Assembly: GCF_947302755.1 (NCBI RefSeq) | Contig: NZ_CAMYWM010000009.1 | Coordinates: forward strand, 1-35,524 | DNA length: 35,524 nt | Source: an uncultured Anaerovibrio sp. | Lineage (GTDB): Bacteria > Bacillota > Negativicutes > Selenomonadales > Selenomonadaceae | Direction: 5' to 3' | In this document: piece by piece, positions 14,900-21,724 of the stretch | Position numbering within the stretch: the stretch's first letter is position 1 | Layout: the number at the start of each line of letters is the position of its first letter | Notes under the pieces: model-generated | What the model was told of the DNA's origin: nothing | Seen by the model: the letters and a program-made list of their open reading frames with translations, nothing else | Databases searched by the model: none | Translations under genes and position numbers: made by a program

Positions 14900-16053
14900 A
14901 AGCTACCCTGAACCCTGTTTTTATAACTCTTTAACCCGCTGAGTAAATCCACCATGGCATCCCCGCCGAATTTATTCAGCATTGCCTCAGTAATAACAAT
15001 GGCGGTCATGGCCTCCCCCACAACTGATGCCGCCGAAACAGCACAACAATCGCTGCGCTCCTTGCAGGCCGATACCTCGGTTTTTGACCCGATATCCACC
15101 GAATTCAGGGGCTTCATCAGGGTTGGAATTGGCTTCATGCAGGCCTTGATGGAAATTTCCTCGCCATTGGTCATGCCCCCCTCCAGGCCGCCGGCCCGAT
15201 TGGTCTTTCTGTATACCCGCTTATCCTTGTCCAGGAACATTTCATCGTGAATTTCACTGCCCGGCAGCTCGCCGCACTGGAAGCCGGCACCGATTTCCAC
15301 TCCCTTAATGGCCTGAATGGACATCATGGCCCAGGCCAGCTTACCATCCAGCCGCTTATCCCACTGGATGTGACTGCCCAGACCCAAAGGGGCCCCCCGG
15401 ACGATAACCTCAAAGACACCGCCCAGAGTATCCCCGGCCTCCATGGCCGCCTGGATTTTTTGCTTCATCCCAGCTTCCGCCTCAGGGTCATAGCAGTTCA
15501 GTTCAGAAGTACCGCTGCCGATTTTGCTGCGATCAATATTGGCTTCATTTACCGATACGCCGCCAATCTTTATTACATGGGATACCACCTGAATGCCACA
15601 GGCCTGCAAAAAGGCCTTGCACAGCCCCCCTACCGCCACTCTGGCCGCCGTTTCCCGGGCACTGGCCCGCTCCAAAATATCCCGGGCGTCCTTCCGGTCA
15701 TACTTTAACACCCCGGTTAAATCCGCATGACCCGGGCGAACCGCCGTTACCTTGTCACCGAACTCGGGGCCAAAAACCGACATCCGGTCCGTCCAGTTCT
15801 GCCAATCCCGGTTAACCACCTGCAGGGTCACAGGATCTCCCATGGTCTCACCGAAGCGAACGCCGGAAACCACCTGGGCCCTGTCCGTCTCGATTTTCAT
15901 GCGGCCCCCACGGCCGTAGCCCTGCTGGCGACGGGCCAAATCGCGGTTTATCTCCTCAATATCGATCCTCAGCCCTGCCGGAAGACCCTCCACTATTGCC
16001 GTAAGACATTGTCCGTGGGATTCCCCGGCGGTCAAAAATCTAAAGCTGCTCAT
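14896..16053 (-). CDS. aroC: Chorismate synthase
   Basis: It converts 5-enolpyruvylshikimate-3-phosphate to chorismate using reduced FMN. 385 residues from the ATG at 16053 (MSSFRFLTAGESHGQ). The family signatures GESHG, RPGHADLTG and the late region RSDCCAVSAASVVGEAM are visible. The open frame extends 12 codons upstream, but GAGGTG lies a few bases before ATG 16053 and homologues start here. It is the first of aroC-aroK-DUF815. It may have its own promoter (TATAAT at 16105-16110) although it also lies just behind the pilus operon. Confidence 0.95.
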   Translation of the reverse strand: MSSFRFLTAGESHGQCLTAIVEGLPAGLRIDIEEINRDLARRQQGYGRGGRMKIETDRAQVVSGVRFGETMGDPVTLQVVNRDWQNWTDRMSVFGPEFGDKVTAVRPGHADLTGVLKYDRKDARDILERASARETAARVAVGGLCKAFLQACGIQVVSHVIKIGGVSVNEANIDRSKIGSGTSELNCYDPEAEAGMKQKIQAAMEAGDTLGGVFEVIVRGAPLGLGSHIQWDKRLDGKLAWAMMSIQAIKGVEIGAGFQCGELPGSEIHDEMFLDKDKRVYRKTNRAGGLEGGMTNGEEISIKACMKPIPTLMKPLNSVDIGSKTEVSACKERSDCCAVSAASVVGEAMTAIVITEAMLNKFGGDAMVDLLSGLKSYKNRVQGSL

Positions 16054-16104
16054 ATAACACCTCATCATAAATACACAGTTAGTACACATCTATCTTTTAA
16101 TTTT

Positions 16105-16120
16105 ATTATATGTGTTTACA
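16105..16120 (-). promoter_or_regulatory. Possible aroC -10 element with TGTGTTTACA site
   Basis: On the minus strand a perfect TATAAT (16105-16110) is directly preceded by TGTAAACACA (16111-16120 read on the plus strand as TGTGTTTACA), where a -35 spacer would be. No good -35 box is visible. A near-identical TGTGTAAACA and a shared CTAACTGTGT word occur in the ilvE leader. Confidence 0.35.
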
Positions 16121-16137
16121 TAAAGCAAGAAAAAGTG

Positions 16138-16701
16138 TTAATGGGCCCTTGTATAAAAAAGGGACATGCTAATACGGGACTCCAGTCCATGGGGCGTGCT
16201 TTTTATGGTAAGGCTATTAATCCTATGGAAGGGGCCGTGCTGCTGCAGGCTCAAGAAAAAGGCCATGAGGGAGAAATACTCACCCCGCAGCCCCAATTCC
16301 ACCCTCTGCTCCGTATATTTGGCCTGCTGCTGCTTTTTGCCGGGCTTAAAGGAAAGGAGGGTCAGCTGGTGATTTTCTGCCTGCCTTTGCAGCTCCCCCA
16401 CAATGGTATATTCCCCGGCTTCCTCAGGCAGCAGCTGCTTCATCTGATTGTATTCCCTGGTAACCCCGGTCAAATAGGCATCAATATCCCCATGACTGCT
16501 TTGAAAGCTGTTTAACAGCTCCACCTGCCGCCTGGCTTCATGGTATTCCTCTCGTACAGCAGCTACCCTGTTGGTTATATAAGGAAAGAACAGGAACATA
16601 TTCGCCAAAAAAATCAGCAGGCTGACCAGCAAAATCAGGCCGCAGGCATAAATCTGTACCGGCCATGCTTTATAGCTGCCCTTTACAAGTAAATTCCACA
16701 T
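16138..16701 (-). CDS. pilO: PilO-like type IV pilus inner-membrane alignment protein
   Basis: The 187-residue bitopic protein has a short cytoplasmic N-terminus, one transmembrane helix (about 17-41), a coiled coil (about 45-90) and a C-terminal ferredoxin-like domain (LSFKPGKKQQQ to LTIKSTP). This is the PilO/GspM layout. In type IV pili PilO pairs with PilN to link the motor platform to the outer-membrane part. The start at 16701 has GGAG about 7 nt upstream. It overlaps the 3' end of the preceding PilM/PilN-like gene by 32 bp. It is the last pilus gene in the run; 84 bp separate it from aroC. Confidence 0.82.
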   Translation of the reverse strand: MWNLLVKGSYKAWPVQIYACGLILLVSLLIFLANMFLFFPYITNRVAAVREEYHEARRQVELLNSFQSSHGDIDAYLTGVTREYNQMKQLLPEEAGEYTIVGELQRQAENHQLTLLSFKPGKKQQQAKYTEQRVELGLRGEYFSLMAFFLSLQQHGPFHRINSLTIKSTPHGLESRISMSLFYTRAH

Positions 16702-17746
16702 TACCCTGCTCCTTCTCCTCTGATTGCTCTATAGCCATATCCAGCCCGGCTGTACTGTTATATTTGACCAATGCCCCAAGGCTTTCTGCCCCTCCTTTTA
16801 TCACCAGCTGTTTATGATCATTCACAGTAAGGTCGGAAAAGGTGACTCCCCCCTGGGGCACGCCGGAAAATTTGACCATAAGGCCATAGGCCGACCAGCC
16901 AAGGCCCTTATTGTGCAATGAAGCAAGTATCCCGGACCGCTCTCTGATCTGCCCCTTCATTTCCTCCGCCTCCTGTTTCTTCTGGCTCACATCGGACAGC
17001 AGGGCCGCCTGCTGCTGACAGCCATGAAGCTCCCCGGCCAGCTCCCGGCATTGCCAAAGCCCCCCCAGTCCTATAACCGCCGCCGCAAATATATTCAATA
17101 ACAGGAAGGCACCGCATATTTTCAACCAATCCCAGGCCAGGAGCTGAGGGGGAGCTGCCGCAAATACGTAGCCGCTGCCCCTTAGATAATCGGTGGCTGT
17201 GCCAATCAGCTGCTGCAGCTCCTGGTATCCTGCCTCCGGTGGAGAGCCCTTCCAGCCCATATCTGACCAATCCGGATAATCCTGTCCCGCCCCAGTCTCC
17301 ATCCCCATTATTCCCAGGATAAACAGCTCCCCCTGATAGGCCCCGACCAGCCTGTTAAAGGCCTCCATAGGCAGCTGCTTCAATGTAGCGGTTCTATCAG
17401 TATATTGATAGGTCCAGAGACCAGAATTACCGGAATAGTCCATTTCCAGCCTGGTGGCCTGCTTCACCTCCTTCTCGGACAGCCCCGGCAGCTCCCTGGT
17501 GCCGGTCAGCAATTCCTCACTGTGGATACATAGCACCACCGGAACCCCTCCGGCATTCTGGCGCAGCAAACGGCTCAATATTTGGTCATGTAATTCCCCT
17601 TCCTCACCGGCAGCCGACTCAATCCACAGCAGGGAAATTTCCCCCGCCCGATTTTGCCGCAGGCCGGCCATGTATGCCCTATTGTCATACACCGACATGG
17701 CCACTATATCCCTGTATTTTTTCCGAAAAATGTTCCCCAATTCCAT
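16670..17746 (-). CDS. PilM/PilN-like fusion protein (GspL-like) of the type IV pilus
   Basis: 358 residues, no exact family name from sequence alone. The N-terminal part (about 1-195) resembles the first half of PilM. It has VVLCIHSEELLTGTRELPGLSEKEVKQATRLEMDY, like the PilM stretch where a conserved glutamate-rich helix follows 'LP..SEKE'. No second actin-like lobe is evident. A transmembrane helix follows (about 211-233), then a glutamine/lysine-rich coiled coil (about 236-280) and a PilN-like ferredoxin-type end (SGVPQGGVTFSDLTVNDHKQLVIKGGAESLGALV). This order equals a shortened GspL or a PilM-PilN fusion. It starts immediately after the preceding gene (TAAATG) and overlaps pilO. Split pilM and pilN genes were not seen nearby. 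Confidence 0.7.
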   Translation of the reverse strand: MELGNIFRKKYRDIVAMSVYDNRAYMAGLRQNRAGEISLLWIESAAGEEGELHDQILSRLLRQNAGGVPVVLCIHSEELLTGTRELPGLSEKEVKQATRLEMDYSGNSGLWTYQYTDRTATLKQLPMEAFNRLVGAYQGELFILGIMGMETGAGQDYPDWSDMGWKGSPPEAGYQELQQLIGTATDYLRGSGYVFAAAPPQLLAWDWLKICGAFLLLNIFAAAVIGLGGLWQCRELAGELHGCQQQAALLSDVSQKKQEAEEMKGQIRERSGILASLHNKGLGWSAYGLMVKFSGVPQGGVTFSDLTVNDHKQLVIKGGAESLGALVKYNSTAGLDMAIEQSEEKEQGNVEFTCKGQL

Positions 17747-18154
17747 TTAAAACATTCCCTTTAGCATAAACCTGTTCCTTGATTCATCAAATTCCAGCAG
17801 AAAGCTTACCTGGGCCTTGGTGTCCCGACCCTCTGCCACCGCCCAGATAATCACCAGATTGGCCTCTTCCCCCACAAAGACCTGACAGTGTCCGCTATCC
17901 GTCTCCCCACTGTAGCCTGTAGAGGTCATGGGGCGATGCTCCTCCAGCACCCTCTGCAAAAGGCCCGGCTCACGGCTTAACCGCTTATATTCCGCCAAAG
18001 CAGCCTGCTCCGCCATAAGAGCCAGCCTCCTGTGCAGCATATCCCTATCCACCAGCTGATGCTCCAGCCTGTTTAATCCCCCCAGGGACATCGTCAGAAG
18101 AGCCGCCGAAAACACCAAAAGCACCGCCACAACGGATATACTGCCCCTGTCCAT
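17747..18154 (-). CDS. PilX-like minor pilin/assembly protein
   Basis: A small protein (about 135 residues) beginning MDRGSISVVAVLLVFSAAL: a short charged leader, RGS and a hydrophobic helix (about 5-28), as in PilX N-terminal domains. A soluble part follows (QVFVGEEANLVIIWAVAEG). No prepilin peptidase site of G-F/S...E type is clear. The open frame reaches 18175 with a TTG and 18172 with an ATG, but these lie inside a degenerate copy of the 21-bp repeat. ATG 18154 has AGGA 8 nt upstream and gives a family-like N-terminus. It follows the minor pilin gene after about 50 bp of repeat sequence. Confidence 0.6.
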   Translation of the reverse strand: MDRGSISVVAVLLVFSAALLTMSLGGLNRLEHQLVDRDMLHRRLALMAEQAALAEYKRLSREPGLLQRVLEEHRPMTSTGYSGETDSGHCQVFVGEEANLVIIWAVAEGRDTKAQVSFLLEFDESRNRFMLKGMF

Positions 18155-18164
18155 TTCCTCAATC

Positions 18165-18274
18165 CTGCTCATCAATAATCATTCCTGCTCATCAATAATG
18201 ATCCCCTATTCATCAATAATGATCCCCTGCTCATCAACAATACTTCCCTGCCCATCAATAGTCCTTTCCTGCTC
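18165..18274. repeat. 21-bp tandem repeats at the end of a minor-pilin gene
   Basis: Five units starting at 18165, 18185, 18206, 18227 and 18248 (first unit 20 bp, others 21 bp) of the type CTGCTCATCAATAATGATCCC, plus a partial sixth. On the minus strand they encode the heptad GIIIDEQ-like tail of the minor pilin. A C-to-T change turns one CAG into the TAG stop at 18206-18208, and the remaining two units are noncoding. The 20-bp unit shifts the frame relative to the others. The repeats also supply the sequence upstream of the next gene's start. Confidence 0.85.
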
Positions 18275-18784
18275 CTTTACCAGCATATAGTAGCTGTACA
18301 GCCCGGTTTCCAGGGTGGATGCCTGACCCGTAGCCCTATTTTCCAATGTCATACGCATTACCACCTTATGGGGCAGCACCTGCTCAAAGGTAATATCACG
18401 GATATTAACGTATTTTTGCCGGTCATTATTGGAAATAGGCTGGCCGTTGACCAAAAATACGCCCTGATTATCCGGGGACTGATAGTAGGTTAATGTGGTT
18501 TGCTGCCCTCCTGTCACATTTTCCCCCTGTACAATCAGCTGATGATGGCCCACCACCCGCATCCCGGTGGCGTATCTTACCCGTTGGTGAACCAGATTGG
18601 TAATCACCCGGATTTCCTCCAAATGAACCCACTGGCTGGTGGTTTTAATATAATTCCGCCCCAGCGCGCCATAGGCCGCTACCAGAGCGGTCAACAGGCA
18701 CAAGCATATGGGCATACATATTAATATCTCCGCCAGGGTAAAGCCCCGGTCATCTGCACCAGCAAATAAATTATTGCCTGTCAT
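18206..18784 (-). CDS. Minor prepilin with GFTLAE site (PilW/ComGF-like)
   Basis: The prepilin of about 192 residues has a leader MTGNNLFAGADDRG cleaved before FTLAEILICMPIC: Phe at +1 and Glu at +5, the classical peptidase and assembly signals. The hydrophobic helix covers about 15-38 of the precursor. A pilin-like globular part follows (for example VRYATGMRVVGHHQLIVQG, LTYYQSPDNQGVFLVNGQPI), reminiscent of PilW. The C-terminus is made from 21-bp tandem repeats (TIDGQGSIVDEQGIIIDE). The start at 18784 is chosen for its GGGGAGAGGGG ribosome binding site; an in-frame ATG at 18802 lies upstream of that site. It overlaps the preceding minor-pilin gene by about 14 bp. Confidence 0.8.
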   Translation of the reverse strand: MTGNNLFAGADDRGFTLAEILICMPICLCLLTALVAAYGALGRNYIKTTSQWVHLEEIRVITNLVHQRVRYATGMRVVGHHQLIVQGENVTGGQQTTLTYYQSPDNQGVFLVNGQPISNNDRQKYVNIRDITFEQVLPHKVVMRMTLENRATGQASTLETGLYSYYMLVKEQERTIDGQGSIVDEQGIIIDE

Positions 18785-19103
18785 GGCCCCTCTCCCCATC
18801 ATCAGCCACCTCCTGCCATACCGGCTGGGACAATATGCGCCGCTCCAGGGCGCAGGCGTCGGCGTACACCAGAAAGCTGTATTTCAGCATCCCCAGCAGG
18901 GATACCAACAGCAGGAACAGCAATAGTACATCCATAAGGACAAAGCCCCCCTCCTGCCCGCCAGTCTTCCCTCTCTTGTCACCACGCCTATGCTCCGGCA
19001 TGGCTCCAGCCAATATTTTCTCGGTACAAGTCTCTTTATAAGTCTCTTTACAGGTCTCGTTATAAGTCCTTTTTAAATCCTTTTCCTCATTTAATTTACT
19101 CAA
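18771..19103 (-). CDS. Small prepilin-like protein with tetrapeptide repeats and GFVLMD site
   Basis: 110 residues. The hydrophobic segment GGFVLMDVLLLFLLLVSLLG (about 53-72) resembles a class III prepilin signal, with Phe at +1 but Asp instead of Glu at +5. This is near the position where ComGE/PilV-like minor pilins sit. Before it is an unusually long, polar leader (about 53 residues) with a tetrapeptide repeat xET(C/Y) encoded by 12-bp tandem repeats (19028-19075). The start is a TTG at 19103, 2 bp after the upstream gene's stop, with GGTGGGG about 10 nt before. An ATG at 19001 would give a shorter leader. The long leader makes processing by the peptidase uncertain. Its exact role is unknown. 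Confidence 0.55.
   Translation of the reverse strand: MSKLNEEKDLKRTYNETCKETYKETCTEKILAGAMPEHRRGDKRGKTGGQEGGFVLMDVLLLFLLLVSLLGMLKYSFLVYADACALERRILSQPVWQEVADDGERGHDRQ
19028..19075. repeat. 12-bp tandem repeats in a minor-pilin gene
   Basis: Four consecutive units of AAGTCTCTTTAT type (19028-19039, 19040-19051, 19052-19063, 19064-19075), the first two differing at a single base, the others at two to four positions. On the minus strand they read (Y/C)(N/K)ET. They keep the reading frame if a unit is gained or lost. Confidence 0.8.
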
Positions 19104-19539
19104 TCCGTATTCGCCCCACCCGATCCACGATTACCTGACTCCGGCCATTGTGCAGGGTCAAGGTAAAAGTACAATTTACAGCCTCCCCATTTACATAAAA
19201 CATGGCCTCCCCCCGGTTGCAGGTTATGGTCACCCCGGGAGGCAAGGTCCACCCTTTCCGGATTTTATTGCCCACCCGATAGCAATATCCCCGGCCGCCG
19301 TTTTGCACCACAACCCTGGGTGCCGCTTCATATACCCGATATCCATCGGCCATAAACGCATCCGTTTCCATGGACAGCTCCTTCACGTATTCCAGCCGCT
19401 TGGCCAGCAGCTTGGCCTCATAATTCAGACGAAGTTCATCCGTGAACCCCATGGTAGGCATAAGCACAGACACCGCTCCCATCATAATCGTCACCCCAAG
19501 GATGATTTCCACCAGACTGCTGCCCACCTCTACCACCAA
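19096..19539 (-). CDS. Minor prepilin with GSSLVE site (GspH/FimT-like)
   Basis: A prepilin of about 147 residues if it starts at TTG 19539: leader MVVEVG, then SSLVEIILGVTIMMGAVSVLM, with Glu at +5 and a hydrophobic helix, then a beta-rich globular part (YRVYEAAPRVVVQNGGRGYCYRV, WTLPPGVTITC). This layout resembles GspH/FimT-type pseudopilins. The open frame runs upstream to 19758 inside the prepilin peptidase gene in another frame. GTG 19575 and ATG 19644 are alternative starts, but they would make long leaders. No clear ribosome binding site is seen, so translation is probably coupled to the peptidase gene, whose stop lies at 19530-19532. Confidence 0.65.
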   Translation of the reverse strand: MVVEVGSSLVEIILGVTIMMGAVSVLMPTMGFTDELRLNYEAKLLAKRLEYVKELSMETDAFMADGYRVYEAAPRVVVQNGGRGYCYRVGNKIRKGWTLPPGVTITCNRGEAMFYVNGEAVNCTFTLTLHNGRSQVIVDRVGRIRIE

Positions 19540-20120
19540 AGCGTTAAATAAGCCATCAGCACCCGTTCCCCGCACATCAGACCCATGGAGCTGCCCAGGG
19601 CCAGAAAGGGGCCAAAGGGAATTTGCTTTTTTCTGACTGCCCATAAACCACCCTGTCCTTCCCTCACATAGCCCATTATGCAATAGGCTGCCACATATAA
19701 TCCTCCCAATATGAAGGATAAATAAAGAGCCACCACTGAACCAGCCTGGCCCAGCCACAGCCCTGCCCCCAGCCCCAGCTTCACATCCCCCAGTCCCAAA
19801 TTTCCCCGGGATAGGAGGCGTATCAGATACAGGCTGCCCCCAAAGGTCAGGGCACCCATCAGACCGTCAGCAAAGCCTTTCTCCGGCCAAAGGACACAGA
19901 GCACCATGCCGCCAATGGCCAAGACAAGCACCAATTCATTAAACAGCCGCCAATAGTGCATATCCCCAATCCCCAGAGGGATAATTACCAAATTGAACAG
20001 CAGCAAAATCCACCACTGGCCCGGTGGAGGGCCCAGCACCAATTCCCCGGCAGAAATAATAATATACGCCGCCGTGATTTCCCTGATATGGCCGGAAAGC
20101 AGCCTAACCCCCTTCTTCAT
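19530..20120 (-). CDS. pilD: Prepilin peptidase (type IV leader peptidase), compact form
   Basis: This polytopic aspartyl protease cuts prepilin leaders at the inner membrane. 196 residues with about six hydrophobic segments. The catalytic aspartates are Asp53 (GIGDMHYW) and Asp112 in GLGDVKLGLGAGLWLG, the family's GxGD motif. The N-terminal cytoplasmic methyltransferase domain with its Cys pairs, present in full-length PilD (about 280-290 residues), is missing. The enzyme may therefore cleave without N-methylating, as in other short A24 peptidases. It starts at the stop codon of the major-pilin-like gene, and the next minor-pilin gene begins inside its 3' end. Confidence 0.88.
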   Translation of the reverse strand: MKKGVRLLSGHIREITAAYIIISAGELVLGPPPGQWWILLLFNLVIIPLGIGDMHYWRLFNELVLVLAIGGMVLCVLWPEKGFADGLMGALTFGGSLYLIRLLSRGNLGLGDVKLGLGAGLWLGQAGSVVALYLSFILGGLYVAAYCIMGYVREGQGGLWAVRKKQIPFGPFLALGSSMGLMCGERVLMAYLTLWW

Positions 20121-20524
20121 TATGGTTCACTGCCCGACCGCTCCTGACGGCCAAATTCCCCCAGGGAATGACCATCGCACAGGGCCTCATTTTCATCGGC
20201 GTTCAGCGTATATTCCCCGTCGCTGATTTCCCCCACGGTACCATCCCGCAGCAGATATTTGCCCTTGGGGGGATGAATATCCTCCACATTTTTTACATAT
20301 TCCGTTAAATCCCCTATTTCCGTGGGATACTGCCCGTGCTCGGTATAATACATCATAATGGCCCCATCCATGGTCTGCAGATCCGCCTGTATCCGGGCCG
20401 TATTGGCCAGGGCAATGGCATTATTATATTTGGGCACTGCCACCGCCAAAATAATCCCCACAATAGTAATGTAAATAATCAGCTCCAGCATGGAAAAGCC
20501 TTCGTCCCTTTCCAACCATTTCAT
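20120..20524 (-). CDS. Prepilin, major-pilin/ComGC-like
   Basis: 134 residues. Short leader MKWLERDEG, then FSMLELIIYITIVGIILAVAVPKYNNAIALAN: Phe at +1, Glu at +5 and the conserved proline near +22, the hallmark of type IV pilins and T2SS major pseudopilins. The C-terminal half (GAIMMYYTEHGQYPTEIGDL) resembles GspG/ComGC. GGAGAGG lies 6-8 nt upstream of the ATG. It is followed at one-base overlap by the prepilin peptidase. It is the best candidate for the main fibre subunit of this system. Confidence 0.85.
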   Translation of the reverse strand: MKWLERDEGFSMLELIIYITIVGIILAVAVPKYNNAIALANTARIQADLQTMDGAIMMYYTEHGQYPTEIGDLTEYVKNVEDIHPPKGKYLLRDGTVGEISDGEYTLNADENEALCDGHSLGEFGRQERSGSEP

Positions 20525-20536
20525 ATAATCCTCTCC

Positions 20537-21724
20537 TTACATATACGCCGTCATCAATTCCAACATCGGCCAAACAATACTTATTACAATAAACCCGATT
20601 ATTATACCCAAAACAGACACTATAACGGGCTCTGACATGGTTTCCAAAATTCTGAGCCGGTTTTCCACCTCCTTCATACAATATTCACTGCCCTGGCGGA
20701 GCATGGCCCCCAGCTCCCCGGATAGCTCTCCTGCAGCCACCAGATTAAATATCACCACCGGATATGGACCATTTTCCATGGATTTTTTCAGGCTGTTGCC
20801 CCGGGCCAGACGTTTGACCATTATCTCCACCCTGTCCCTCAGATATCCATTGGTACACAATGCCACACAGCTGGCCATGGCCCTGTCAATAACGATTCCG
20901 CTGTCCAGCAGCATCCCCAGGCAATCCAACAGAACCCCCAAATCCTTCATCAGCCACAGGCGTCCCCCAAAGGGCAGCTTCAGCAGCAGCCGGTCCAGCT
21001 CCCTGCCAACGGATAATTGGCGTCGGGCAGCCAGTAAGCCTGCAGCCAGGGCCAAAAGCACTGCCAAAGCTCCCACCAGATATTGTGCCGGTACATGGGT
21101 CAGAGCCATCAGCAGTCTGGTGGGCCAGGGCAGCTGCAGGGATAAATCCACAAACATATCCATAATAGTGGGTACCACCACCACAATAATAAACAGCAAG
21201 GAGCACAGGCTCAGCACCACCAAAAACAAGGGGTACACCATGGCCATTTTCAGCCCCTGATACAATTTTTCCCGCCGTGTAAAATGATGGGACAGGGCCT
21301 CAAAGGCCCATTCCAGATTTCCCCCCAGCTCACCGGCCTCCACCATGGCAATTTCCTGGGGGCTGTACACCTGTCCGCAGGAGGACATGGCCGCTGCCAA
21401 AGTGCTCCCCCCGGAAAGGCAGTTTCCCAGTCCCTCCCCTCCATTACCCTGTCCCTCCAATAATTCCACCATCTCATCCAGGGGAATACCGGCCTTCAAT
21501 AGCGTTGCCCCCTGACCATAAAACCGGCTTTTGGCCCCGGCGGGCCCTCCCCCCGTTCCCTGCCGGTGCCCCCCAAATAAGGGGCCGCTGTGTTTCTTCA
21601 GGGATAACACTATCCACCCCTGCCCCCGTAATTCATCATAGGCGGACATATTGTCCTGGGCCTTGATTATGCCTGTCTTCCGCCTTCCCTCATCATCTAT
21701 TGCCCCATATTTATAAGTATTCAT
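20537..21724 (-). CDS. pilC: Type IV pilus inner-membrane platform protein PilC (GspF family)
   Basis: The 395-residue platform protein recruits the PilB and PilT ATPases. It starts MNTYKYGAIDDEGRRKTGII, typical of PilC/GspF. Two GspF domains are seen: the first around 70-195 (FYGQGATLLKAGIPLDEMVELL, then VYPLFLVVLSLCSLLFIIVVVVP), the second from about 265 (DCLGMLLDSGIVIDRAM, AAGELSGELGAML) to the C-terminal transmembrane helix (about 365-388). It overlaps the pilT 3' end by 14 bp and is followed 12 bp later by the major-pilin-like gene. Confidence 0.9.
   Translation of the reverse strand: MNTYKYGAIDDEGRRKTGIIKAQDNMSAYDELRGQGWIVLSLKKHSGPLFGGHRQGTGGGPAGAKSRFYGQGATLLKAGIPLDEMVELLEGQGNGGEGLGNCLSGGSTLAAAMSSCGQVYSPQEIAMVEAGELGGNLEWAFEALSHHFTRREKLYQGLKMAMVYPLFLVVLSLCSLLFIIVVVVPTIMDMFVDLSLQLPWPTRLLMALTHVPAQYLVGALAVLLALAAGLLAARRQLSVGRELDRLLLKLPFGGRLWLMKDLGVLLDCLGMLLDSGIVIDRAMASCVALCTNGYLRDRVEIMVKRLARGNSLKKSMENGPYPVVIFNLVAAGELSGELGAMLRQGSEYCMKEVENRLRILETMSEPVIVSVLGIIIGFIVISIVWPMLELMTAYM

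Noticed and set aside
18165-19075. CRISPR array
   Set aside because: The repeats are directly adjacent 21-bp and 12-bp units without spacers and encode protein tails.
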